64,000 bases of DNA from Oscheius dolichura (GCA_932521035.1 OW051495.1:4216001-4280000); one strand, 5' to 3'. Numbered from the stretch's first letter, positions 42,558 through 54,189 are shown. The notes: generated from the letters alone by a model not told the origin. Numbers and translations: made by a program.

Positions 42558-44178
42558 ATGTCTACATCAGACAACGTCAATTCAAGCTATGCATCATTTT
42601 CCGATGAAAACACTTCCGTTAGTCTATTTTCTTAAATTGCAAATACACTTTTTTCACGTGCAGGACGATACTGAAACATTGGCTCCAAACGCCCCACCGC
42701 TTAAGGTATATCGAAGTTGTAGCATTGCACCACAATTTTTAAGAATATTTTTGGAGGTATAAAAGGGATACCTCGACGTACGCGATCAAACTCCTCTGTA
42801 ACTGACCAAAGCTCCGGTTCAACTGTCAATGGTAAGTCCAGATGGTAATTGCCTTTATTAGAACCACGACTTAAGTGTAATTTACATTTACAGCGGCAAG
42901 CTCATCGGATCATAGTGAAAGCTCCGAAGCGTCTACTGTAGATGATGAGGATGAAGTGGTAGATTTAAATTTGGTTAAAAGTAGTTGGAATTAAGAAAAG
43001 TGAAACTAGTCAGGATCTAGGAGACATGGCAATTACTGAGGCACCTGTTAATATGCCTGCCCTTCCTATAGCGCACCACCAGGGCATTGTTGAATCTTCT
43101 GATGAGCAAATTGTAACTCCGCCTTCTCCGACCGATGTTCCAAGAGAATCCGAAAATTTGGAAATGGAAGAAGAATCGGTAGATTAGTTTGTCTGAAACA
43201 AGTAGCTAAATTAAGAAATCTGATAGTGGACATGCATCTTCTGACGAGGAGATTGTTATTCCGCCTTCTCCTACCGATGTTTCAAGAGACGCCGAAAATC
43301 TGGGAATCGAGGAAGAATTGGTAGATTTGTATTTGTTTAAAAGTAGTTAGTTTAGAAAAGTGAGGCTGGACAGAATCTAGGGAAGATAGCTGCCGATGCT
43401 TCTACGAATATGCCTCTTATTGAAACGCTCGTTTTTGAACCTTCTGACGAGAAGATTGTTACTCCGTCTCCTCTCACCGATGTTTTCAAAGAAGCCGAAA
43501 ATGCAGAAATCGCCGAAGAATTGGTTAAAAAAATTGTAATATAATAATAATGAAATTAAGAAAAGTGAGACTAGGCAGAATCTAGAAAACATTGCAGTTA
43601 CTGATGCATCTATTGCTCTTTCTGCAATGGACCAAGACGTTGAATTTTCTGATGAGGAAATTGTAACTCCACCTTCTCCTACCGTTGTTTCGAGAGAAGC
43701 CGAAAATTTGGGAATCACTGGAAGCACGGATGATGAGGTATTTTACTTTTATATATCAATAATCATGAAAATCACTTAAGGTGGAAGGAGAATCCAAAGT
43801 GGAGGAAAAAGGCAACAATGATGCAAACATTTCGAATGCCTCGATCAGCAATCGAGCTGTAGACTCCGAAAATAATGCAGAAACTGTAGCTGAGAATAGA
43901 ACGGCTACAACGGATATTTCGGAGAATCTGTAAGGTTTTGATTATGCCATAATGTTATATTTAAGTGCCAAATTTATTGAATCGGTGTTTCGAATAACAC
44001 CTGAAGACAGCCATAAATTCATACTGCATAATATGATGAGCCTCGCTTTTTTCATCAAGGTATTTTATTGTTTGAAAATTTGTACTATTATTTGCAGACC
44101 CAAATCTCCGCTACCACAGGTTTAGAGCAGGCTCAAGGATTAGTTAAAGAGATTGACTGCCTTTTAAAACGCCTTTAA
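42558..44178 (+). CDS. Acidic Ser/Pro protein built from tandem repeated exons
   Basis: I do not recognise the family. The ATG at 42558 follows a leader-type acceptor (ttactttag). The N-terminus is Ser-rich (MSTSDNVNSSYASFSDENTS) with a basic patch (GIPRRTRSNSS). Four consecutive exons repeat one module: KSETSQDLGDMA with SDEQIVTPPSPTDVPRESEN (42996-43178); a short form KSDSGHASSDEEIVIPPSPT (43216-43320); KSEAGQNLGKIA with SDEKIVTPSPLTDVFKEAEN (43356-43523); and KSETRQNLENIA with SDEEIVTPPSPTVVSREAEN (43561-43737). Each module carries an acidic SDE site and TP/SP sites, so multi-site phosphorylation is likely. The C-terminus is different: a hydrophobic helical segment KFIESVFRITPEDSHKFILH, NMMSLAFFIK, and EQAQGLVKEIDCLLKRL. 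It is probably a nuclear or cell-cycle protein, by inference only. Confidence 0.75.
42996..43737 (+). repeat. Tandem exon-intron array, four units
   Basis: Four exons begin AAAAGTGA(A/G) or AAATCTGA and carry the same module; all intron boundaries are phase 0. The introns are also related: three begin GTAGATTNN(A/G)T or similar and share AAAAGTAGTT..TTAAG-type ends. Unit 2 lacks the front half. This indicates repeated duplication of an exon with its intron. Confidence 0.8.
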
Positions 44179-44407
44179 AGTTAATTTCTACCAATTTATT
44201 GTAAAATATTTGTAGCTTAGTATTTTAAGCAAATAAATCTTCATGACAATTCTCAGCTAGCTATAAAAACTTTCGTCTGTGGCACTGGACATTATTCAAC
44301 ACTGATAGTGAAGATAGCCAACGGTTTAATTATACACTGAAAGGATTCGAAAAGCTCAAATTAACAAAGAGGAATATAAACGGGTCAGAAGAATCTTATC
44401 GTACAAA

Positions 44408-44644
44408 TTATTTGCTGTCTTCTTTGTTGCAGTCTTCCTGGTCTTCATTGTTCTTGAAATCTCCAGTGTCTGCCGGCCCAACTGGTGTGTCATCGTAATC
44501 GATGTCCGGGCGGTTTGGATGAGTGTGTTGTATTTCCTACAATCTGTATGAAGCCGTTTTATCTAACTCTACCTTCTCGGGAGGAGGCACAGAGTCCTCG
44601 TCGTACTTGGAGTAGTCGGGCAGGTAGTCGTCGTTGTCGGACAT
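44408..44644 (-). CDS. Small acidic protein, about 66 aa, unknown
   Basis: Two exons: MSDNDDYLPDYSKYDEDSVP ending PPPEK, a 43-nt intron, then EIQHTHPNRPDIDYDDTPVG and an acidic end with NNEDQEDCNKEDSK. GT-AG splicing, in-phase joining and an ATG in good context support a real gene. It is very acidic with no signal peptide or membrane segment, so it is probably a disordered cytosolic or nuclear protein. Family not recognised. Confidence 0.55.
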
Positions 44645-45872
44645 CGGGGCAGTTGTAGTTGGACGGGAGGCGGCTCTGTCGGTGCGGTTGCTATGCCACA
44701 GCGAATTTGTAATTATGGCTTCCGGGCTCAGCTACATGGAATTGGAAAGGGGAATGTCCTCGGCGAAGGTTCCAATTGAAGCGAGGGAAGACGGGCTCAT
44801 TAAGGGCAGTTTCATCCGGCCTGTACATGAAAGGGAACCGGGTAAACATCAGTTGATCAGCGCCCATTGGCCTCTTCGATTTCTGGGTATTCTTCTCGAG
44901 CCGCCTCCAATTGGATGACTGGCCATAATTATAGTTAATCGAAGGGCCCCGTCACTGTCGACGTGCGTCTGAAACCCGAGCGTGGCCACTAATTAACACC
45001 TCATTTGCATGATCCCCTTCCGTCTGCCCGGATCACCCACAAACTCTCGAAAATACTCCTCCACCTCGAGTCAGCCCATTCCCACCTTCGTAGCATTTCT
45101 CGCAACAGCTTTCCATTTATATTTCATGGCTCAGTGCAGAGCATAAGATTTGCTCCTCTCCCTCTCCCTTTCGTCTTTGTCTCTGCCCCAATCAACCATG
45201 GGCACCCCCTCAAATACAAGAGGGGTGGTAGCCCCTGGCGGGTAGCCCTCTGCCCCCCTGATCAGGTGCCCCTCTCCCCCACATGACCGGGGTAAAAAGG
45301 CCTCGAGGAGGAGGAAGATGTTTTGGGTGGCTCGTCATCGGCCTGAATCACCTGAAGTTCTTCTTTGGAACTGCGTCTTCCCCTGCCTCGGCTGCAATTA
45401 TTTCGTATCCGGGAGAGTGCATCTAATTGAGCTTCGCCGGCCTCTTCTGCCCTGATCAGGAGGTCACTATCAGCCGGGCCAGCCTATAATCGGCAGCTGT
45501 CTCCCTCAGGCCCTCTCTTTTTCTAATTGGCCACATCATTCTCGGGACGAATTATCCTCATCTCTTCTTTTTCCAACTTTTGACTAACCCCGTCTGACGT
45601 TTCTCCTCAAATTAAACTCGCTTGGTTGTCTAATTGTGGCGGTCCCTTCTCTCACTGTCTAATTGTGGCGGTCCCGTCCCTCCGGTCCCGGCTTCCCCCG
45701 CACTTCAGACACCTGAATTGATTTCGAGAAAATTATTCGAGAGAAGCGTCAAATTTCGCGTCGGGACTAATTAGAGGCTCTCGAAATACTTGCGTAGGAC
45801 AAAGGGCCTCTGCCTGCCCGCCGTCGCCTCCAATCTTCCCAAAGGCTACAGTTCAGGGTAGTTCAGTGGGAC
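44645..45872. other. Intergenic region upstream of the insulin-like gene
   Basis: About 1.2 kb, no supported gene. From about 45000 the + strand is pyrimidine-rich (TCTCC/CCTC runs), matching other GC-block promoters. TCTAATTGTGGCGGTCCC occurs twice in tandem (about 45630 and 45658), an imperfect 28-bp-spaced direct repeat. Confidence 0.5.
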
Positions 45873-46228
45873 ATGTTGTCCCGTCTGCGGCCATTGATGT
45901 GTTCCCGTTGGAGTCTGCTGGGCCTGTTGCTGGTGCTGCTGCTGCTGTCCTCCTCGCAGCCGGTCGAAGCCAACGTCCGGCTGTGTGGCCAGCGCCTCAC
46001 GCGGACGCTGTTCCAGCTGTGTCGGAACCAGCTCTGCGGCTCGTCGTCGTTCGCCCCCTCGAAGAGTGAGTGTCCCCCGGCCGCCGACCGTCCGTCTCAG
46101 GGTCGTCTCTGCCGGCGCTGCCCTTCCCCGAGGTGCACCGGACGATGAAAAGGAGTGGAATAGCCACGCAGTGCTGTATGAACAAGTGCTCGTACGCGTA
46201 TCTCAAGACGTACTGCTGCATCGACTGA
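45873..46228 (+). CDS. Insulin-like peptide with extra cysteine pair
   Basis: A secreted ligand for the insulin/IGF (DAF-2-type) receptor. The preprohormone has 106 residues in two exons (intron 46062-46097). The signal peptide is Leu-rich (SRWSLLGLLLVLLLLSSSQP). The B chain is NVRLCGQRLTRTLFQLCRNQ followed by LCGSSSFAP, with LCG..L...L..LC as in insulin plus a third cysteine. Lys-Arg sites (SKR and MKR) flank a short C peptide (SSLPALPFPEVHRTM). The A chain is SGIATQCCMNKCSYAYLKTY followed by CCID, with the CC...C pattern and an extra final cysteine. The extra B and A cysteines predict a fourth disulphide, as in one class of C. elegans insulins (including DAF-28). A separate C peptide with two dibasic sites is less common there. 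The identification is strong. Confidence 0.92.
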
Positions 46229-46941
46229 CCGTCGCCCGCCCGCCGCCCCCACACATCACCAGCCTTTGTTCTCTTCCAAATGAAATTTGTTGAAATGTCT
46301 TCCGTAATGTTTTCTCTCGAATAAATCTGCTCTATTCTAGGAGATGTCCTCCTTCTCTCCGGCTCCCGATTTACAGTCTGCCCTGATCATTTTATGGCCG
46401 GGAGGTGGCCGTCGGCAGGTGTTTGTGCACTGTAGAGGCTGACGCAACGGCTATGAAACGGTGCCGCCGTTCCTTGGGTCAAGCCGAGCCACGCACCCCC
46501 ACCGGCACAACAACGGGGCCCACCGAGTGGCAGCCTACTCGATCCGGGAGAGGAAGAGTCTGTGGCCTCCGTTTTCAGATGGTTCAATAAATTGAAAGGG
46601 TCATAAGGATATCGGACAGCCGACCACTAGTAGTAGGCTACTACTGCCAGCCGGTACCATTCCAGCTAGAGCCACCTCCTCGATTTATCGGAGCCGGCCA
46701 CTGCGATGACCTGAGCTGACTCCCGCCCGGCGGCCGGAGTTCTCTTCCGCCAAAAACATGTTCTCGATTATCGTCGGAGCCGCCAAAGGGCTTGCGCAAC
46801 AGTTGGTTGCGTACCCCGAGGTCCGCCCACCTCGGGTCACCCGCACAGTACTCGGACCCTGGCCATTAGCCTCGTTAACCCGTTTCACACCTTCTTTTTA
46901 TCCACATTATTTTATCTGACCCTCCCCTTCCAGGCCCCCCG
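46229..46941. other. Insulin 3' UTR and bZIP upstream region
   Basis: No supported gene. AATAAA at about 46319 follows the insulin gene. A small inverted repeat AGTAGTA-GGC-TACTACT lies near 46628-46646. The DNA is GC-rich. A probable acceptor (cttccag, about 46927-46933) lies just before the bZIP ATG. Confidence 0.45.
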
Positions 46942-47531
46942 ATGTCCGACTTCAACCACATGGCCCTTGCCCAAATGTGGATCGACCCCTACGGCCAGTA
47001 CCCCCTCAAAGACGAAAAGGTCCCAATCCCCCTTTTTATACAATTAAAACAGCCAAATTCCAGCCGGCCATGGGTTTCCATTCCTCGTGGGCCGCTCTTC
47101 AACAAGTGGCTTCTGCCGCTTCCCTGGCCAACCGTACCGTAACCCCGCCACAACGACGGAAAGCCAATCCGGTGCCAACGGAACACAAGGATGAGGTGGG
47201 TCAATCAGCAGGGGGCACAGTAAGACTGGGAGAGAAATTTGTGTTTGCGACAATAAAATAGAAATGAACACTTTGAGGCATATTATGAACGGAGGAAGAA
47301 GAACAACGATTCAGCCAAGCGAAGTCGGGAAAATAGAAGAATGAAAGAGCAGGAATATCAGATCAGATGCGAAGCTTTGATGCAGGTAGGATCACATTAT
47401 CTCATACAGAAAAAAAAGAATATTTCCAGGAGAATCAAGGTCTGAAAGAATGCATCAAACAGCTCCAGGCTCAAATTTTTCAACTTCGTGCTCAGTTTTC
47501 TCAGCAGTGGCCATCAACCGTCTTGCCATAA
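46942..47531 (+). CDS. bZIP transcription factor (CES-2/ATF-2/PAR-like)
   Basis: A sequence-specific nuclear transcription factor that dimerises through its leucine zipper. Exons: MSDFNHMALAQMWIDPYGQY; an exon with ALQQVASAASLANRTVTPPQ; the basic region YYERRKKNNDSAKRSRENRR MKEQEYQIRCEALMQ; and the zipper ENQGLKECIKQLQAQIFQLR. The pattern NxxxAKRSRENRR is the signature of the PAR/CES-2 group. The protein is short, about 150 residues. Composition changes within the gene: the first two exons are GC-rich and the last two AT-rich. Three introns. Confidence 0.87.
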
Positions 47532-47757
47532 TATTAATGCCTGCCCATTGTTGCCATTCAACCTGGCTACCTTGGCATCTTCATAGTCAAACTATTCTGG
47601 GTCACATTTGCTGGTTAATAAATATCAATAAAGCCTTATTTTATTCATTTAAAAGCCTGATTATCAAACGTTCCATAAAAAGGGTACAATAGTGTATTCA
47701 GCACCATCAAAGATATACAAAATAAAATTCGAAATCACTATGTATGACAAAGCTGCT

Positions 47758-50161
47758 TTATGGATCAGCGAAATATTGCAAACGCCGAGGTGTTGGAGGT
47801 AAACCACGACGATCATTTGATGTGACTGGGCCTAGCATGCTGCAGTTGGCAGCATTAGATTCACTTCGATCGGGAGCAATAACAAGTGGAGGCTGTACGG
47901 CGTTGTCAGTTAAAAACCGTAGCCAGTATTGCTAAAATATAGGTTTAACTATTGTAAAAAACGATACTAACCGATGGGAAAGAAAGGAGTTCAATCAGTA
48001 CTCTCTCACAGTCCCCGGTTTCTTTAGCGGCAGCACCGAGATCTCCTACTGGCTTCTGACCCATCATTACACTCATCGAGACACAACGTGCGATATTTTC
48101 ACGAGGCATTTTATTAACATCAGAAAGGGCCATAACCTACAACAGATGCGTTATACGTATTGCCAGAATAAAAAGCTTACCTTTTGCCAATGAAGTATCA
48201 GATAAGCCAAGGTATCCCTGTTTGGCTGTGGAAGATCACAAATTGCCGTGTTTAAAAGGGCTTTATCAGATTTACGAGCTGCTCGAATAAATTCTTCTTT
48301 TGAAGACTTTGGAATTAAAGGATCCTTAAAACAACGTAGGAAAGTGCTGAATTGAAGCATACCCGCAGCTCACGTAAAAATTGCTTGATGCAGTCGCCAA
48401 GGATCTCAACATGTTGCATAGAAAGATTGGGAATTGCACGTGAACTTCTCAATTCAGAGAGAGTTCTAGAAACCTGGAACTAATTAATTACACTAAAATA
48501 TTTGGCAAATTCAAAAAACTTTGCATTAGCATCATCATAGACACTAATTTTGTTGATAATCATTACAGTCCAAATGCCTAGTTAAAATAAATAAATACCT
48601 GAGCTTTAGTTCCAGGAACACGATATATGCCCTCAGTCTCTAATCCTTTCTTTTCCAACGCTGTGACCAAATGTATAATGGGACCAGGAATCATTGGAGC
48701 AGACTGGGGACAGAAGTCCTAAACTGAAAATTTAAAAAAGAGGGCGTTTCAAACCGTTAAAGAATATGTCTGCCCATCCCTTTTTCCCGATTTCACTGGA
48801 GTAAGAATTCGAGGGACACATGGTATAGGAAGACGACGGTTGCACTCCCTGTGTATAATTTGCAAACAATCTTTACACTGCACCGCTTGTTTACTAGCAA
48901 AGTTAATACTTTTGTTGCAAACGTCGCAGGTTGTGAGCTGAACCACTAAATACGAAATACGCATGATTCAAACCTTGAAGTACACATTAACTCGTTCAAA
49001 TGAATGCTGCCTGGTGCTTATAGGAGCATTGCGTGTCCAAGAAGTTTTCATTTGCGTTCTAGGTGTAGAACGAAGGTCCATATTACTTGCTGTTTTCGGA
49101 GTAAGCGTACCCAGTTGGCGCACTTTATATTCATCAGCCTGATAATTCTGGTTATAAAAACTTGAAAACCGCTACCTCCACAGCAATACTACTCTCCGAC
49201 ATGCTTCTGTTTCTGGCGGTCAGCCTGCGCACACTTTGATTCTTCGGAGGTGCAGGTGGCTTAGACGCATCTCTTGACCTTTTCGGTGGGAGATGATCAT
49301 TCTAGAAATACGTCTCAAACCATTTAAAAGAATACCTCTTCGTATAATCTGCTTCTTTTTGAATTAGTTCCACTTGGACGCGGCTGCAATGATGTAGAAC
49401 GGCGTTCACGTGCCAATGTGGCAAAACCACGGGAACGGCGAGTAGATCTTGAAATAAATTAACATATCCAAAATTAGAGTGATACCTTTCAACAGTATAT
49501 TCAAAGCTGTCATCTGTACGATCATAATCAATAGAGCTAGTAGTATCATCCTCCTGAAATATTTAGCTATGCAGGCATGCTTCTTACTTACCATTTCCTG
49601 AATTGGCATATTTGCGGTTCGGACTGAGTGAGATCTTGTCAGCATTGGCTGCTGAATTATATCCAAACGAGCATCATTTAATTGTAATCCATTTTCCTTT
49701 AAAAAAGCAATAAGAATAATTATTACAAGCTCCAACTTTCACCATTTCTTGTACAACTTTCAAGCGTTTTGTTGCATCTTCCAAGTTTGATTTTAATGTT
49801 CCATTTTCGACAAGTTGATCTCTCACTTGGCTTCTGGCATCCTTTAATTCAGCTTGTAGCGTTTTTATTCGTGCATCACGTTCGCTGAAAACTACCCATT
49901 AGCTGATTTCATTCATGACATACTCAAGATCTCTTTCTAGCTGTTGAATCTGGTGGTCCTTGTGTTCCAAACTTTCTACTGCTGCTGCCCAATTCTGCCT
50001 AATCCTTTCAAACTCATCCATCAAATTTATCATTACTAAAAGCAATACAATGACAGCAGAAAATAAAGGGTCTAACCATTGAAATTATCTTTTGAGCGTG
50101 TCTGACTTTCATCGAGTTCTGTATATAGTCTAATGACTTCTTTGGCTAGGTCACTCGCCAT
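47758..50161 (-). CDS. cyk-4: CYK-4/RacGAP1, centralspindlin RhoGAP
   Basis: With kinesin-6 (ZEN-4/MKLP1) it forms centralspindlin and controls RhoA at the cleavage furrow. The ATG at 50159-50161 follows ttttcag directly. An N-terminal coiled coil (NWAAAVESLEHKDHQIQQLE; AELKDARSQVRDQL) is followed by a disordered Ser/Arg region, a C1 domain (about 48950-48800; TCDVCNKSINFASKQAVQC, CLQIIHREC), and a RhoGAP domain with catalytic arginine loop ETEGIYRVPG, LKQFLRELRDPLIP-type motif and LHWQKVMALSDVNKMPREN. The C-terminus includes RRGLPPTPRRLQYFADP. The order is diagnostic. The gene is AT-rich with about sixteen short introns. Confidence 0.93.
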
Positions 50162-50504
50162 CTGAAAACACTGTTATATAATCTACGACGTAAACTGTTG
50201 ATTCAGCAAAGTAAGTACACGAACGGCGACCAGAAACACTAAAACATGGAAATGCATGAAACCGAAACGCTCATTTTCACAATTCGCTTTCAAATCGAGT
50301 ATGTTCGCGGTGGTGGTTAGCGTCCTCCCATGACCGTGGAGCGCGTTTGTTTCAGGCCCCAATTTGCAAAGTTGGAAAGTTGCAAGAATGCCCCAAGAAG
50401 GAAGCGAACAAGAGAGAAAACATTCAACAAAACAAATACAAGGCACAAAAAAAATCTTCATTAGTGAGCCTGACAAAGAATGTTCCGCTTTTATAAAGCA
50501 TCTA
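50162..50504. other. Spacer between Lys/Glu-rich gene and CYK-4
   Basis: 343 bp on the minus strand between two same-strand genes. AATAAA-type signals are weak. The CYK-4 leader acceptor (ttttcag) is at 50162-50168. No gene seen. Confidence 0.4.
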
Positions 50505-51134
50505 CTACTTGGCGGCTTCGGCAATCTTTGCTAGCTTTTCCATGTCCATCTCTTCCACGTTCTCATAGCCGGCTCCTCCGTCGGCACCGTCGGCTGGCTC
50601 AGGAGCTTCCAGTTTCTTTTTGCCTTTAGCAGCAGCAGCGGCGGCGGCAGCCGCTTTCGGATCTTGCGACTGCTTTCCGTAGATCGTCGCCTCCTGCGTC
50701 TTTTCCACCGAGCCGCCGGCCTTCTTCTCGTTATTCGACTTGCCATCCTTCTTCGAATTTTTGGCGTCTGCCGGCTTGTCCTTGCCGTCGTCCTTCTTTG
50801 ATTTATTCGGCGTCGTCCTCTCGCCCGGCGGCTTCTCGTCATTCTCTTCGGGTTGAGTCTTCTCCACTCCCTGGGTCTTCTCTTCCTTCTTTTCCTCCTT
50901 CTTCTCTTCCTTCCTTTCCTCCTTCTTCTCCTCCACCTCCACCTTCTTCTCCACCTTCTCCTCCTTTTGTATCTCGCTCGTGGAGGCCGCCTTCGAAACC
51001 GAGTTAGTCTTGGCCGCGGCCGGCTTCTTGGCGACCGGCATCTTCTTATTCGGCTTGGCCTTCTTCTTACAGCCGATCACAGATTGCAACAAAATCACCA
51101 AGGGCAGACAAAACACCATCAAATGAATGTACAT
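50505..51134 (-). CDS. Lys/Glu-rich secreted or membrane-anchored protein, unknown
   Basis: Single-exon ORF. The start at 51132-51134, four bases after a likely acceptor (tttccag), gives a hydrophobic leader MYIHLMVFCLPLVILLQSVI. The rest is highly charged: CKKKAKPNKKMPVAKKPAAA, tandem KEEK/KKEE heptads, an Ala run (nine residues) and an acidic end EEMDMEKLAKIAEAAK. Such sequences have no family signature. The leader could be a signal peptide or an N-terminal anchor. The cysteine right after it (VIGCKK) is notable but nothing shows lipidation. Low complexity makes any homology claim unsafe. Confidence 0.6.
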   Translation of the reverse strand: MYIHLMVFCLPLVILLQSVIGCKKKAKPNKKMPVAKKPAAAKTNSVSKAASTSEIQKEEKVEKKVEVEEKKEERKEEKKEEKKEEKTQGVEKTQPEENDEKPPGERTTPNKSKKDDGKDKPADAKNSKKDGKSNNEKKAGGSVEKTQEATIYGKQSQDPKAAAAAAAAAKGKKKLEAPEPADGADGGAGYENVEEMDMEKLAKIAEAAK

Positions 51135-51422
51135 TCTTCTGGAAATGGGAAATTTGGAGAAATAAGAGAATGGATGGCTGACCACTGCTGGAGAGCGATT
51201 TCAGATGAATGAGGGGATTAGTTCGGACTGGGGGCCACTTCTAGATTTACAGGAAAAAGACAGGTCATCCGGTAAAATGAACCGATGACAGGACGACGTT
51301 GTGACCGACGGGCACACCCGAACAAAGTGGCATTGTGTGGGCCAAGAAGCAATAGAAGAAGTTTTACAATTCATTGCCCTAGCAGATATCCACGTCTATT
51401 TCTTTCGTCTCTTCTTCTTCTT

Positions 51423-53910
51423 CTATTGGCGAATTTTCTTCTCCTTTCTCCAAATAAGCATCCGATCCGCTATCAAAACCCCGAGCAAAATGAGGACGAA
51501 TGCTCCGCCGAGACCGAAGTACAGCCCGAGGTAGATGGGGAACATCTCCGCTTCTTTTGCAGCCGGCAGTTGCTGAGACGACCTAAATACGAGCAGAGGA
51601 TATCACCCAAAGAAAGGAACAGACGTCTGCCAGCGGAGGATGGCCACCACTGCGTCTTTCCCGTCTGCTCGGGCCTCGATCTCCAGCTCGTCGTCCAATT
51701 TCGAGTTATTTGTGAACAGGAGATGTCCGCCGCGGGCCACCGTGCCCTGCTTGTCACAGTCTACCGTATTCCGGTAGTCGGGAACTTTTCTTCCTCCTAT
51801 TTTCCATACAACCTCAAAGAAAAATACATTAGGAACTCTTGGAGAACAGTATAAACCTGTTTCTCCCCGGCTCCGTCCAGCTGGAGTCGATAGTGAACAC
51901 CCTTCTCCAGCTTAAACCAATTCTTCCAACTGTCCAAGGTCAGCGTCCGGAAGACCACCCCGCTGCACTGGTCCCTGTCCACCTCCGGCTCCCGGCCGCT
52001 GGCCTTCCTCTCCGTGAGCAGCGTCATCCCGCGACACTTGGCCAGCTCGTAGCAGTTCGTCTTCTGTGAATCCTTCCGACAGCTCTTCCGGCCGACGAAC
52101 AGCCCCACCCCGCTGTACTTTGTCCGGTTGCTAACCACAGAGAACTTCTGCTCGAAATAGTCCTAAACTGTCCCGCTTAGTGTCTGCCCCTACCCTGCCT
52201 GGACTATGGCCCGTCTCAGTGTCAGGGGGACGAGGGTCGAGTAGAGGGGGATCCCCTTCTCCCGGTATGGGCTGACGTCGAACATCTGCTCCAGTTCTTT
52301 TTGAAGTTTCTTCTTTTCCGTCAAGTCGCCGGGGTTAGTCAACGTGGCCAAGAAGAGCTTCAAAACGGGGAAAAGGTCCACGGGGGCGGCCAGGTCGATC
52401 TTCTTGAGGACGAGGAAGCCTCTTCTGGTCCTGAATGACTCCAGCTGCTGGCATCTCGACTCGGTCTCCATCGCCCCGCACATCTTCCTCGGGCAACAAC
52501 ACGTCGAACAACAGCTCCATTCCTCCCACTGGACAGCCAGGCGGAGGTTTACCGTACTCGGATAGGTTTGGTCGGTCAAGTTCCAGTCCGGATTCCACGG
52601 CTCGTAGATGGACAGGGTATCGAAGTGGGGGAAGAGGCTGTCGGCTGTCGGCTTGCCGAGGGGAACTGCCCATAAATGAATAGATAGCGGATATGGTCAC
52701 CTTGTCGAGTGAGGGTGTCCACGTTGACGATGACATCCGAGTCGGCCATCCTCCCCTCCTGCCACGAGCCGAACTGCACCGTCATCCCGGCCCCCCAGAA
52801 TGGCATAATATTGTCGGCCACTTTGTACTGCCAAAGGGTCGCCTTTCCGGTCCCCGTCTTCTTAATGAACTCTTCAGAACTGTGTAGAAAAGAAGGTAGC
52901 GGGGCCACCTAGGCAGAAATTTCTTGTGGAATTTTAGAGAACAAGGCACCTGAAGGCGTCCACTGCCTTGCTCGTACTTCCCCCTGCCCTTCCCGATCTG
53001 TCCGCCAACAGCCCTCGAGCCGCCTTGGAGGATGGCCGCCGAATTGGGCCACATATCTGGAAGTGGGTTGGCAGAGTAGAGGAAGAGGCCTACTGAGGAG
53101 GGGAGTGTAGAGGGAGTTGAGCAGCTGGCTCTGGTAGGAGACGGCCAGGGACGTGCCTCGGGTAATGTCGTCCTTATGCATTTCCAGCCTCTTGTCCAGT
53201 TCCAAACCGGCCATAAAATCTCTGAAAATTTTATGTAGACTTGGAGACGAACATCGTATACCTTCTGAGGAGCAGAAAGGCGAAGGTGACTGCCCCCTGT
53301 TGGATCTTCTCACAGCTATAGACAGGAACTTCCACCGGCAAGAAGGGCTCCGTCAGAATTTGGACGATCTTTGTCCCCTGGCCGCCATTACACGCCTCCT
53401 TCCCCGGATGTTCCACCCTCCGATGGGACGGGTCCGCCCAGAAGTACTCGATGTTCTTCTTCGCGGTCAACAGCCTCTGATGGCTCCAGTCCGTCTTCAA
53501 CGCGTCTGCCCAGTTAGCAGGGTGGCCCTCGACTGTCTTCTTCGCCTGCCGGTCAAATTCCGCTCTCTTCTCCGGAAATAACCATTTTCTAGAGGATATA
53601 TTTTGATAGAAAAGTAAAAAAAGAGGGTTACGCCAGTCTGGAGTGGGTGATGACTGCCCGACTGGAGAGATTGGCCCGGGGCGGGAAGTGATACGCGAAA
53701 TAGACGAGGACTCGCGGGGCAAGCCACGTCTTCTCCTTCTCATCTGGAATACGGTAGTTGTACTTGATTTATAGCGAAGAGCTCACTTGGAACGGGAGGG
53801 TCATCTCTCAGCATACTGCACTGTGCCATCGGGCAGACAAGGAGGAACACCAAGCCAGACAGGAGGATCCTCTTGGTCACCGCGCACTCGGCCAACATAG
53901 AGATGAACAT
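51423..53910 (-). CDS. Large single-pass type I membrane protein, unknown family
   Basis: I do not recognise this gene. The start at 53908-53910 gives a signal peptide (TKRILLSGLVFLLVCPMAQC). About ten exons encode a cysteine-containing ectodomain with segments KWLFPEKRAEFDRQAKKTVE, TKIVQILTEPFLPVEVPVYS, FIKKTGTGKATLWQYKVADN, EEWSCCSTCCCPRKMCGAME and ELAKCRGMTLLTERKASGRE. Near the C-terminus lies one membrane helix (LYFGLGGAFVLILLGVLIA) with a basic tail (RMLIWRKEKKIRQ). N-linked sites (NLT, NNS) support an extracellular position. Exon edges are approximate, especially 52900-53230. It is probably a nematode surface protein; no function is inferred. Confidence 0.65.
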
Positions 53911-54189
53911 CGAGGGGAGATCAGCAGTACAACCCACAACAGGTCTATTTCAATGTTCCCAGTACTAATGAAAGCTGTCGACCAAGTCGGACTGGACAAG
54001 ACCAGTGGTTCAGGGCAGACTCTCACCGGTAATCTCTTCTCCTTTGGCAGTCCCTCGTCCCTTGTCCACTTGTCCTCCCCTTCAATTTTATTGTTTCCAT
54101 ATTCAAAAAGGGGGTGATCTCCCCCTCTAATCGCGTCATCGAAGAGGCGAGTCAATCCAGTCAGGCGCTGCCTAATCCCCTCTTCTTCA

